DNA of 64,000 bases from Actinocorallia populi (GTDB taxonomy: Bacteria > Actinomycetota > Actinomycetes > Streptosporangiales > Streptosporangiaceae). A program made the position numbers and the translations under genes. The stretch is from NCBI RefSeq assembly GCF_002995495.1, contig NZ_PVZV01000008.1:310001-374000 (forward strand). The letters run 5' to 3'. Positions 1 through 7,835 of this stretch are shown piece after piece. The notes below the pieces were generated by a model, which had not been told where the DNA came from, searched no databases, and saw nothing but the letters and a program-made list of their open reading frames with translations. How positions within the stretch are numbered: the stretch's first letter is position 1; each line of letters opens with the position of its first letter.

Positions 1-1506
1 CGCCAGGAGCCACGGGACGTTCCCCGGCCAGGTGACGGCGAGCAGCCCCAGGAAGCCGGAGGCGTGCCAGAGGCCCATCTGCAGGAGCGCGCTGTTGCCG
101 AACGGGGTCTCGAAACCGGACATGACCTGAAGGGGCATCGTGCCCCGGTAGGTGCCGGCGAGCGCCGCGGCGGCGGAGGCGGGCAGGCAGGCCAGCGCCC
201 AGAGCACCCCCGGGTCCGGGCCGCCGAGCAGCGTGAGGGCCCCGCCCCAGGCCAGCGCCGGCACGGCCGCGACGAGCAGCGGGGTGACGCCGTGCGCGAG
301 GGCCAGGCCGCCGGGGGAGTGGAGGAAGTAGCGGGCCCGGTCCGGCGAGGAGGCGGAGGCGCGCGCCCCGCCCAGGAGGCCGCCGACCGCCAGGTACATG
401 CAGAGCGGACCGGCGACGTCGATCAGCACCCGCAGGGAGAGAGGCAGCGCTCCCGGCTCCGCCCGGATGCACAGCAGGGCCGCCCCGAGCAGGAGGAAGG
501 CCCGGACGAGGGCTGCTCCGTCCCGCAGGATGCTCAGCAGGTCACGCCAGGGCACGAGCAGCCGCGGGTTCCGGGGCGGCCGGAGCGCCGTACGGGGGGA
601 GAAGTCCGCCCGCCTGGCATTGTCGAGCGAGGCGCGGAACCAGCCGCCTTCGGTGAGCCACAGCCCGGCGCGCACCCCCGACGCGAGCTGCGCGCCGGAA
701 CGCAGCCCGTGCGGATCGAGCGAGGGCAGCCGTCTGGTCCCGGCCACCGCGGCGGCCAGGGCGAGGGCCGCGAGCAGGGCCAGGGCGGGCAGCCGGTGCC
801 GGTCGAGGAGCAGCAGCCCCGCCCATCCCCAGGGGCCCGACCACAGGACGGGCTCCGCCGCGTCCGCCGGGACGCGACCCGTCCAGATGAGTCCGGCCAG
901 CCCCGCCAGCAGGAAGAGGGCGAGATGGAAGAAGGGCCGGAGCCCGTCGAGGATCCTGCCGTCGCCCAGGAGGGTCCCGGCGAAGGAGCCGAACAACCCC
1001 AGCAGCGCCCCGGCGGCGACGGTCTGGACGAGCAGCGGACCCGCCTCGTCGGGCATGGGGAGCACGGTCTGCCACAGGAGCAGGGGGAGCACCAGGCAGC
1101 CGGCGGCCCAGAGCACGGCCGAGAGGCCCGCGGCACGGAGCAGGAACGGCCGCAGCACCGCCTCCCGGGCGAGGGGGAGCGGCAGCACCCAGTCGATGAA
1201 GGCCACGCTCACCCGGACCGGCCCGCGCCAGACGGCGTCCTGCAGCGCGGCCCACAACGCGATGAGCGCCATCGCGACCAGCCCGAGGGGAAGCACGTCG
1301 AGCACCTGCGCGGGAAGGTCCGGCAGCGACGCGGGCTTTCGCAGCGCGTCCCGGACCGCCACCACCACCGGAGGAACGACGAGAAGGACGGCCAGCACCC
1401 CGAAGTACACCTGGTAGGCGAGGTCTCCCCGGTTTCGGGCGGGCCTGGCCCGCCGGACCAGCCGCAGCACCTCCCGGACGGCCGGTTCCGCGACGGCCTC
1501 AGTCAC
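1..1506 (-). CDS. ABC exporter membrane subunit (partial, 3' end outside window)
   Basis: The reverse frame stays open from a GTG at 1506 to the window edge (502 codons). It reads as alternating hydrophobic segments and Arg-rich loops (for example LLVVPPVVVAV and VAAGALLGLFGSFAGTLLGD), so this is a multi-pass membrane protein. The start overlaps the stop of the upstream ATPase gene by 8 bases (GTGACTGA), which is strong evidence for translational coupling and for this being the permease of that ABC transporter. I recognise no substrate-specific domain. The real C-terminus lies left of the window. Function as an exporter is inferred from the pairing, not from a named family. Confidence 0.75.
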   Translation of the reverse strand, partial: MTEAVAEPAVREVLRLVRRARPARNRGDLAYQVYFGVLAVLLVVPPVVVAVRDALRKPASLPDLPAQVLDVLPLGLVAMALIALWAALQDAVWRGPVRVSVAFIDWVLPLPLAREAVLRPFLLRAAGLSAVLWAAGCLVLPLLLWQTVLPMPDEAGPLLVQTVAAGALLGLFGSFAGTLLGDGRILDGLRPFFHLALFLLAGLAGLIWTGRVPADAAEPVLWSGPWGWAGLLLLDRHRLPALALLAALALAAAVAGTRRLPSLDPHGLRSGAQLASGVRAGLWLTEGGWFRASLDNARRADFSPRTALRPPRNPRLLVPWRDLLSILRDGAALVRAFLLLGAALLCIRAEPGALPLSLRVLIDVAGPLCMYLAVGGLLGGARASASSPDRARYFLHSPGGLALAHGVTPLLVAAVPALAWGGALTLLGGPDPGVLWALACLPASAAAALAGTYRGTMPLQVMSGFETPFGNSALLQMGLWHASGFLGLLAVTWPGNVPWLLA

Positions 1507-2173
1507 GTACCGCTCCGAGCTCTCCGCCGATCTCCACCACCCGGTCGGCCACGGCCCGGGCCAGCTCCTGGCTGTGCGTGGCGAACAGGACGGCCGTCCC
1601 CGCCCGCTTCCGCTCGCCGAGGACCTCCCCGAGCCAGCCCCGAGCCGTCCCGTCCAGATGCCGTTCGGGCTCGTCCAGCACGAACAGCTCCGGCTCAGGC
1701 GGCAGCAGCAGCGCCGCGATCCCCATCAGCTGCCGCAACCCGCTGCTCAGCTTGTACGGGCTCAGGTCCCGGTGCCCCCCGAGCCTGCACGTCTCCAGGA
1801 CCTCCGCCACCCGGCCCTCGGCCGAACGCCCCAGCCCGTGCCCCACCGCCACCAGCAGCAGGTGCTCCCGCACGCTCAGATCGGGGAAGTAGCTCACCTC
1901 GTCGAGCACCAGCACCCGCCGCCTGAACCCCGGATCCGCCGGCCGAGGCGGCTCTCCCAGGATCCGTACGGTCCCCTCGTCCGCCCGTTCCTCACCGCGC
2001 ACGAGCCGCAGCAGGGTCGACTTCCCGGCCCCGTTGGGCCCCGTCAACGCCATCCCTTCGCCCGGGGCGAGGGCCAGGCTCACCGGCCCGACGACCTGGC
2101 CGGGCCCGTAGACGCGGGTGAGTCCGTCGCACTCCACGACTGCCGGACCGCCTCCGACTGGGAGAACTCGCAT
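1499..2173 (-). CDS. ABC transporter ATP-binding protein
   Basis: A 224-residue nucleotide-binding subunit that powers the membrane partner encoded just downstream. Visible motifs are Walker A GPNGAGKST (about residue 45), a degenerate signature LSSGLRQ in place of LSGGQ, Walker B LFVLDEPE, and a switch histidine in FATHSQE. The ATG at 2173 is chosen because GAGGA lies 7 bases upstream. An ATG at 2200 and a TTG at 2218 in frame are less likely, since their Shine-Dalgarno spacing is poor. The degenerate signature is common in small stand-alone exporters such as CcmA-like ATPases. The gene diverges from the secreted protein at 2329. Confidence 0.85.
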   Translation of the reverse strand: MRVLPVGGGPAVVECDGLTRVYGPGQVVGPVSLALAPGEGMALTGPNGAGKSTLLRLVRGEERADEGTVRILGEPPRPADPGFRRRVLVLDEVSYFPDLSVREHLLLVAVGHGLGRSAEGRVAEVLETCRLGGHRDLSPYKLSSGLRQLMGIAALLLPPEPELFVLDEPERHLDGTARGWLGEVLGERKRAGTAVLFATHSQELARAVADRVVEIGGELGAVRD

Positions 2174-2328
2174 CCGCACATCCTCGCAGAACCCACACAT
2201 TCCTCCCGCGCGGCGCAAACCTTGATCAACTGGCCATCACAGGTCAGAGCGGAGGACTTGATCTTGGGGAAGGCACATATGGGATCTTCGTTATGACACT
2301 TCCGCACAGTGTGTAAAGGAGTACTGCC

Positions 2329-3303
2329 GTGCATAAGGCATCTTTCGCTCTGGCCGCATCCCTGACGCTGGCCCTGTCCCTGGGCTCTCCGGCGGGGGCC
2401 GCCGCCTCACCCTTCGCGGACAATGCCGAGGCGGCGCTCGAGAAGATCGATCCCGGCCTCGAACCCAGCGAGGAGAAGGCACTGCAGAGCAAGTCCGTGC
2501 TGGACGAGGACCAGGCCGTCAAAGAGGACCACGCGACGTTCCGGTCGCAGGGCAGGGCGCTCGTCGTGATGCGGTCGGTCGGCGCGGTCCCCCCGGTGAG
2601 CGGGGAGATCGCGGTGGGCAGGTCCGTGCAGAAGAAGAAGGTCCAGCGCGCCCGTGCGGGCGTCCGCAACGTCGTGATCTACAACACGGCCGAGGACGGG
2701 GTCTCCGGGCTGACCGTCGCCGCCTGGAGCGAGCGGGACGGGGTGAACTACCGGATCGCCTCCAGGGACGCGCTCAGCCGGGGCGATCTGATCAAACTGG
2801 TCAAGGCGCTGCCGGCCGACACCACCAAGCCCTCCCGCAAGGCGCGGCGCGCCATCGAGTCCGCCCCGCCGGCCGAGCGCAGGCCCGAACCGGTGCAGCG
2901 CTCCACCAGCAGCCTGTTCGTGGACGGAGCGGGGGACCCCGGCGACGACCTGGGGGACGAGGCGAACCTGTGCAACGGGTGCGCCTACTCCTACAGCAAC
3001 TACGTCTGGATGTGGCAGCGGATCCTGCAGGCCGACGCCTTCCTCGTGGGGAGCATGGACTGCTCGTTCGGCCCGCTCACCACTTCGGGCACCAAGAACT
3101 GGCAGAGCGACAAGGGGCTCACCTCCGACGGCATCGTGGGAGCGAACACGCGTAAGAGGGCGGACGACTACATCCTGGACGGCGGAGGCACCAGCGTCTT
3201 CTACCTGGGCGAGTGGCAGAACGCCTACTTCCACCGGCTCACCAACAACGCCTACCACGTCAGCTCGAAGCGGATGAACTACACCAACGCCACCATGTGC
3301 TGA
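2329..3303 (+). CDS. Secreted protein with C-terminal peptidoglycan-binding-like domain
   Basis: A 324-residue protein with a clear signal peptide (about residues 1-27, hydrophobic ALAASLTLALSLG and then AGAAAS). The middle is a low-complexity charged segment. The last 110 residues hold a PG_binding_1-like region (WQRILQADAFL, FGPLTTSGTKNWQSDKGL, DGIVGANT). It should be exported and could bind cell wall or a secreted partner. No catalytic domain is visible. The GTG start has AAAGGAG 7 bases upstream. It is followed by an ECF sigma factor gene, so it may be a cell-envelope component, but a direct link to that sigma factor is only suggested by position. Confidence 0.75.
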   Translation: MHKASFALAASLTLALSLGSPAGAAASPFADNAEAALEKIDPGLEPSEEKALQSKSVLDEDQAVKEDHATFRSQGRALVVMRSVGAVPPVSGEIAVGRSVQKKKVQRARAGVRNVVIYNTAEDGVSGLTVAAWSERDGVNYRIASRDALSRGDLIKLVKALPADTTKPSRKARRAIESAPPAERRPEPVQRSTSSLFVDGAGDPGDDLGDEANLCNGCAYSYSNYVWMWQRILQADAFLVGSMDCSFGPLTTSGTKNWQSDKGLTSDGIVGANTRKRADDYILDGGGTSVFYLGEWQNAYFHRLTNNAYHVSSKRMNYTNATMC

Positions 3304-3408
3304 GGGGAACCGGGGAACTCCTGTGATCCCAGAGTCCCAGGGGTTTCCCGACAACCTTCCGGACGCCGCGATCGTGTAGTGGGTGTCGACAGGTGGGAGG
3401 GAGCGCGC

Positions 3409-3936
3409 GTGGACGAGGCCGAGGCCGATTTCACGAGGTTCGTGCGGGAACGCGGACCCGGGCTGCTCCGGTTCGCCACCGCGCTCACCGGTGATCGCCA
3501 CCATGCCGAGGACCTCCTGCAGGCGGTCCTGGAGCGGACCTACTCCCGCTGGACGAAGATCTCCCACCGAGGCGATCCGGAATGGTACGTGCGCAGGTCG
3601 ATCGTCAACGCGGCCAAGGACGGCTGGCGCGGCGACAACCGCAGGATCGCGGTGCTCGAACGGCTGGGAGCCGAGGACGAGGGCGTCTGCCTGCCGTTCG
3701 ACGAATACGTGACCAGGGACGCGGTGCGCAGGTCGCTCCGCGACCTGTCCCCGGGGCAGCGCACCGTGGTGGTGCTCCGGTACTGGGAGGGGCTCAGCGA
3801 GGCCGAGACCGCCGACCTCATGGGCGTCTCCGTCGGCACGGTCAAGAGCCAGGCGCACCGGGCCATGAAGACGCTGCGGGCCTCGCTCGAGCTGAGCGAG
3901 GCCTTCGCCGTCGCACCCGCAGGGAGGGCGTCGTGA
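3409..3936 (+). CDS. SigE-family ECF RNA polymerase sigma factor
   Basis: A 175-residue sigma factor. Region 2 is at about residues 8-70 (FTRFVRERGPGLLRFATALT, then HHAEDLLQAVLERTYSRW, the core-binding helix). Region 4 is at about 105-155 (LSPGQRTVVVLRYWEGLSEAETADLMGVS followed by the helix GTVKSQAHRAM). This is the pattern of the actinobacterial SigE family. The GTG at 3409 is preferred because GGGAGGGAG lies 6 bases upstream; a GTG at 3379 would add ten residues without a good site. It overlaps the next gene by GTGA, so sigma factor and membrane partner are co-translated. Confidence 0.9.
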   Translation: MDEAEADFTRFVRERGPGLLRFATALTGDRHHAEDLLQAVLERTYSRWTKISHRGDPEWYVRRSIVNAAKDGWRGDNRRIAVLERLGAEDEGVCLPFDEYVTRDAVRRSLRDLSPGQRTVVVLRYWEGLSEAETADLMGVSVGTVKSQAHRAMKTLRASLELSEAFAVAPAGRAS

Positions 3937-4574
3937 ACGCCGATGACCGTCTGGTGTCCATGATCGAGGCGTGCGTGGAGCACGAGGTCCGGGAGGTGCG
4001 GCTTCCGGCCGACTTCGCCGAGCGGATCATCGTGAGCACGGGGAGGAGGCGGCGTCCGAAGCGGTTTCCGATCGCCGTCGGCATGGCGGTGCTGACCACG
4101 GCGGCGGCGGTGGTGGCGGCGCCGGTCTCGCTCCAGTTCCTGGCGGGCCCCGACCCCGCCCCGGAGGCGACCGCGGCGCTGCGGCCCCGGGCGCTCGAGG
4201 GCAGGGTGACCGTCACGGTGCTTCCGCCGGGGACCGGGCACTCCACGAGGGTGGACGCCCCCGGAGGCGTCGAGGACGGGCGCTCCGTATGGACCGTGGC
4301 CTATCTCCGGGAGGGCCCGCAGAGCTACGTCTGGATCCGGGTGATCAGCGGGGACGTCACGCTGGAGGGCGCGGCGGTGGAGCACTACGCGCCGCGGGCC
4401 CCGGGAGGGCGGGAGCCGGTGCCGGTCTCCCGCGGTGAGGCCAGGGCGTGGAGCACCGGCGGGCATCAGAACGTGGTCTTCCAGCCCGAGCCGGGACTGG
4501 TGATCCTGGTGAGGGGGCGGCAGATGAGCCGCGAGGAGGCGGTTCGGATCGCGGAGGGGGTGAGAGTCCGATGA
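3933..4574 (+). CDS. Putative membrane-anchored partner (anti-sigma-like) of the ECF sigma factor
   Basis: A 213-residue protein starting at the GTG that overlaps the sigma factor stop by four bases. It has an N-terminal cytoplasmic part of about 45 residues rich in charges (ACVEHEVREVRLPADFAERI), one membrane segment at about 50-70 (IAVGMAVLTTAAAVVAAPVSL) and an extracytoplasmic C-terminal domain. This layout and coupling fit the membrane proteins encoded next to SigE-family sigma factors, which may act as anti-sigma factors. No zinc-binding HxxxCxxC motif is visible, so a ZAS-type anti-sigma factor can be excluded. The role is inferred from context. Confidence 0.7.
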   Translation: MNADDRLVSMIEACVEHEVREVRLPADFAERIIVSTGRRRRPKRFPIAVGMAVLTTAAAVVAAPVSLQFLAGPDPAPEATAALRPRALEGRVTVTVLPPGTGHSTRVDAPGGVEDGRSVWTVAYLREGPQSYVWIRVISGDVTLEGAAVEHYAPRAPGGREPVPVSRGEARAWSTGGHQNVVFQPEPGLVILVRGRQMSREEAVRIAEGVRVR

Positions 4575-4603
4575 TCAGCAGGATCCATTTCACGCGTCGA
4601 TAG

Positions 4604-4626
4604 ATTCCTACTTAGTCTGTAGGAAT
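4604..4626. promoter_or_regulatory. Perfect inverted repeat upstream of the TauD-type dioxygenase
   Basis: ATTCCTAC and GTAGGAAT form 8-base arms around a 7-base spacer (TTAGTCT), 64 bases before the dioxygenase start. No run of T follows, so an operator is more likely than a terminator. A TTGACT that could serve as a -35 box lies just downstream. The binding protein is unknown; the TetR gene at 5599 is the nearest candidate. Confidence 0.5.
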
Positions 4627-4689
4627 TATTGACTTCTAACCGGCCGGATGGTCGTATGAAGGGGCACACCCGCTCGAGAGGAGTCCCCC

Positions 4690-5580
4690 TTGACCGACTT
4701 CGACATCCGCAAGGCCGGCGGCCGGCTCGGCGCCGAGGTGGTGGGCCTCGACGTCCGCGAGATCTCCGACCCGCTGTTCGCGGAACTGAACGCCGCGCTC
4801 CTGGAGCACAAGGCGCTGGTGTTCCGCGGACAGCACCTCGACGACGCCGGTCAGCTGGCGTTCGCCGCGCGATTCGGCCCGCTGACCGGCGCCCACCCCA
4901 CCGTCCCGTCCGCCGAGGACCAGCCGCGCATCCTCAAGGTCGACGGCGACGAGGGCATCCGCGCCAACAACTGGCACACCGACGTCACGTTCGTGCACAC
5001 GCCGCCCAAGGCCAGCACCCTGCGCGGCGTCGTCGTGCCCCCCTACGGCGGCAACACCCTCATCGCCAACTCGGCCACGGCCTACACCGACCTGCCCGGC
5101 CCGCTGCGGGAGCTCGCCGACCGGCTGTGGGCCGTGCACACCAACGACTACGACTACGTCCAGCCGCAGTTCGACAACGAGCAGAGGCAGGAGCACCGCA
5201 AGGTGTTCACCTCCACGACCTACCGGACGGCCCACCCGGTCGTGCGGGTCCATCCGGAGACGGGGGAGCGCGGGCTGTTCATCGGGGGCTTCGCGCAGTC
5301 CATCGTGGGACTGTCCACCCGGGAGTCGCGGGCGGTCCTGGAACTGCTGCAGCACTACGTGACCCGGCCGGAGAACATCTTCCGGGTCCAGTGGCAGCCG
5401 GGCGACCTCGTCGTCTTCGACAACCGCATCACCCAGCACTACGCGCCCGACGACTACGGCGACCTGCCGCGCCACCTGCGCCGGGTGACCGTCGCGGGCG
5501 ACGTCCCGGTCGGCGTCGACGGGCGCGAGAGCCGCATCATCGAGGGCGACCGGGCCGCCCACTACACGCCCGCCGCCTGA
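4690..5580 (+). CDS. TauD/TfdA-family Fe(II)/2-oxoglutarate dioxygenase
   Basis: A 296-residue cytosolic non-heme iron dioxygenase of the taurine / alkylsulfate group. The iron triad is visible as H96 and D98 in NNWHTDVTF and H250 in ITQHYAP; the 2-oxoglutarate-binding arginine is in RHLRRVT near 264. The N-terminal GAEVVGLDVRE and LVFRGQHL are typical of the family. Such enzymes release sulfite or sulfate from organosulfur compounds, or oxidise other carboxylates; the substrate cannot be read from sequence. The TTG start has GAGAGGAG upstream. It stands alone between the sigma operon and a convergent TetR gene. Confidence 0.88.
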   Translation: MTDFDIRKAGGRLGAEVVGLDVREISDPLFAELNAALLEHKALVFRGQHLDDAGQLAFAARFGPLTGAHPTVPSAEDQPRILKVDGDEGIRANNWHTDVTFVHTPPKASTLRGVVVPPYGGNTLIANSATAYTDLPGPLRELADRLWAVHTNDYDYVQPQFDNEQRQEHRKVFTSTTYRTAHPVVRVHPETGERGLFIGGFAQSIVGLSTRESRAVLELLQHYVTRPENIFRVQWQPGDLVVFDNRITQHYAPDDYGDLPRHLRRVTVAGDVPVGVDGRESRIIEGDRAAHYTPAA

Positions 5581-5586
5581 CGGGCG

Positions 5587-5621
5587 CGGCCCGGACGGTC
5601 AGGGGTGGGTCGTCCGGGCCG
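5587..5621. terminator. Bidirectional stem-loop between convergent genes
   Basis: CGGCCCGGACG pairs with CGTCCGGGCCG across a 13-base loop, just after the dioxygenase stop. The hairpin overlaps the last codons of the convergent TetR gene. Its position suits intrinsic termination in a high-GC actinomycete, where the U-tract is often weak. Confidence 0.6.
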
Positions 5622-6228
5622 TGGCCAGGTTGGCCATGAACAGCGTGGTGCAGCCGTCGACGAGGGCCTCGCGGGTGGTCTCCAGATCGCCCTGGAGCCA
5701 TGCGGTGAGGGCCTCGGCGAAGCCGCCGACGATGAACCGCGCGGCGAGCACCAGCTCGGGCGAGGCCTCGTGGCCCGCGGCGCGGCCCGACATCAGGTCG
5801 GTGAACATGTGCGAGGTGTCGAGCCTGCGCCGCATCAGGGCGGGGCTGGACATCGCCTCGGCCAGCACCAGCCTGCCCTTGCGCGGGTCGTCGCCGAAGT
5901 GGTCGACGATGGTGGTGATCACCGCGCGGACCCGGGCCCGGGTGTCCTTGGGCGCGTCCAGCAGGGCGGCGACCGAGGCGTCCCGCAGCTCGGCGACGAC
6001 CGCGTCGTAGACCTCGGCGATGAGGGCGTCGAGGTCGGTGAAGCTCTCGTAGAAGTACCGGGGGGTGAGCCGCGCCTGCTCGATCACCCCCCGGACCGTG
6101 GTGCCGTGCAGCCCGGCGGTCCCCAGCAGTTCGAGACCGGCCTCCATGAGGCGGGCACGGCGCTCGGCCACCCGTACCTCCGCGCTCGCACCGCCGTAGG
6201 AACGCCGTAGCCTTGGTCCGGAATCCAT
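5599..6228 (-). CDS. TetR/AcrR-family transcriptional regulator
   Basis: A 209-residue repressor-type protein. Its N-terminal helix-turn-helix (about residues 25-70: RARLMEAGLELLGTAGLHGT, then RGVIEQARLTPRYFYESF) is the standard TetR DNA-binding domain. The C-terminal ligand domain is divergent and gives no ligand clue. ATG 6228 is preferred over ATG 6234, because CAGGA is only one base from the latter. It is convergent with the TauD-type dioxygenase and 59 bases upstream of the purB end, so its target is not obvious. Confidence 0.85.
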   Translation of the reverse strand: MDSGPRLRRSYGGASAEVRVAERRARLMEAGLELLGTAGLHGTTVRGVIEQARLTPRYFYESFTDLDALIAEVYDAVVAELRDASVAALLDAPKDTRARVRAVITTIVDHFGDDPRKGRLVLAEAMSSPALMRRRLDTSHMFTDLMSGRAAGHEASPELVLAARFIVGGFAEALTAWLQGDLETTREALVDGCTTLFMANLATARTTHP

Positions 6229-6287
6229 CCCCATATCCTGACAGAATCCGTAGGCGAAGTGGGGAGACCGGTGAACCGGAACCGCGA

Positions 6288-7721
6288 TTACAGGATCGCG
6301 CCCGGAGTGTAGGCGGCGGCCTCCGGATACCGCTTGATCAGATCGTCCACCCGGGAGACGACCGCTGACACCTGGGCCGCGGCGGCGCCCGTGAAGGACA
6401 GCCGGTCGGCCATCAGGGCGTCGAGCGCGGCGCGGTCCAGCGGCAGCCGCTCGTCGGCGGCGAGCCGGTCCAGCAGCCGGTTCTCGGCGGCGCCCTGCTC
6501 GCGCATCGCCAGCGCCGAGGCCACCGCGTGCTCCTTGATGACCTCGTGCGCCTCCTCGCGGCCGACCCCGGCCTTCACCGCGGCCATGAGCATCTTGGTG
6601 GTGGCCAGGAACGGCAGGTAGCGGTCGAGCTCGCGGGAGACGACGGCGGGGAACGCGCCGAACTCCTCCAGGACGGTCAGGAACGTCTCGATCAGCCCGT
6701 CCGCGGCGAAGAACGCGTCGGGCAGCGCGACCCGGCGCACCACCGAGCAGGAGACGTCGCCCTCGTTCCACTGGTCGCCCGCCAGCTCCGCCGTCATCGA
6801 GGCGTAGCCGCGCAGGATCACCATGAAGCCGTTGACGCGCTCGCAGGAGCGGGTGTTCATCTTGTGCGGCATCGCCGAGGAGCCGACCTGCCCCTCCTTG
6901 AAGCCCTCGGTGACCAGCTCGTGCCCGGCCATCAGCCGGATCGTCCTGGCCAGCGACGAAGGGCCCGCCGCGGCCTGCACCAGCGCCGAGACCACGTCGT
7001 AGTCGAGGGAGCGCGGGTAGACCTGGCCGACGCTGGTGAAGCCGGAGCCGAAGCCCAGGTGCTCGCTGACCCGCTGCTCCAGGTCGGCGAGCTTGGCGGA
7101 GTCCCCGCCGAGCAGGTCCAGCATGTCCTGGGAGGTGCCGACGGGGCCCTTGATGCCGCGCAGCGGGTACCGCGCGATGAGCTCCTCGATCCGGGCGAAC
7201 GCCACGAGGATCTCGTCGGCCGCGCCCGCGAAGCGCTTGCCCAGCGTGGTGGCCTGAGCCGCGACGTTGTGCGAGCGCCCCGCGATGACGAGCTCGGAGT
7301 ACTGCGAGGCCAGCGAGGCCAGCCGCGCCAGCACCGCCACGAGCCGGTCCCGCACGTGCTCCAGGCTGAGGCGGATCTGCAGCTGCTCGACGTTCTCCGT
7401 CAGGTCGCGGGAGGTCATCCCCTTGTGCACGTGCTCGTGCCCGGCCAGCGCGTTGAACTCCTCGATCCGCGCCTTCACGTCGTGCCGGGTGACCTTCTCC
7501 CGCTCGGCGATGGAGTAGAGGTCCACGTCCTCCAGCACCCGCTCGTAGTCGGCGAGCGCCGCTTCGGGCACCTCGATTCCGAGGGCGGCCTGGGCGCGCA
7601 GCACGGCCAGCCACAGCCGCCGCTCCAGCACCACCTTCTGCTCGGGCGACCACAGGACGGCGAGCTCCGGCGAGGCGTACCGGCCGGCGAGGACATTGGG
7701 GATACGAGGCTTGACAGTCAC
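6288..7721 (-). CDS. purB: Adenylosuccinate lyase
   Basis: A 477-residue lyase of the fumarase/aspartase superfamily. It cleaves SAICAR to AICAR and adenylosuccinate to AMP in purine synthesis, releasing fumarate. The superfamily signature is seen as GSSAMPHKMNT (flexible catalytic-serine loop); the N-terminal block HVHKGMTSRDLTENVEQ carries the second conserved region. Length matches the family. The gene is transcribed alone, ahead of the ipdE2 operon on the same strand; about 110 bases separate it from the ipdE2 stop. Confidence 0.95.
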   Translation of the reverse strand: MTVKPRIPNVLAGRYASPELAVLWSPEQKVVLERRLWLAVLRAQAALGIEVPEAALADYERVLEDVDLYSIAEREKVTRHDVKARIEEFNALAGHEHVHKGMTSRDLTENVEQLQIRLSLEHVRDRLVAVLARLASLASQYSELVIAGRSHNVAAQATTLGKRFAGAADEILVAFARIEELIARYPLRGIKGPVGTSQDMLDLLGGDSAKLADLEQRVSEHLGFGSGFTSVGQVYPRSLDYDVVSALVQAAAGPSSLARTIRLMAGHELVTEGFKEGQVGSSAMPHKMNTRSCERVNGFMVILRGYASMTAELAGDQWNEGDVSCSVVRRVALPDAFFAADGLIETFLTVLEEFGAFPAVVSRELDRYLPFLATTKMLMAAVKAGVGREEAHEVIKEHAVASALAMREQGAAENRLLDRLAADERLPLDRAALDALMADRLSFTGAAAAQVSAVVSRVDDLIKRYPEAAAYTPGAIL

Positions 7722-7811
7722 GTTCCCCGATCCTATCCCGCCAGCTCAGCCCCGCCGGAGACCGGGGCGACGGACGACCGCAGCGGGGACCGGCTGTCGC
7801 CCGTGCGGGGG

Positions 7812-7831
7812 CCTGGGGGCCGGCCCCCGGG
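7812..7831. terminator. GC-rich hairpin downstream of ipdE2
   Basis: CCTGGGGGCC faces GGCCCCCGGG with one G-T pair, 4 bases past the ipdE2 stop on the minus strand. The arms abut, so the real loop must melt a few pairs. It is a plausible terminator of the fadD3-ipdE2 operon, but weakly supported. Confidence 0.4.
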
Positions 7832-7835
7832 CTGC

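Noticed and set aside
64-1926. Long open plus-strand frame opposite the ABC permease and ATPase
   Set aside because: Composition is Pro/Arg/Gly/Gln-rich with no domain; it is the antisense of two clear ABC genes.
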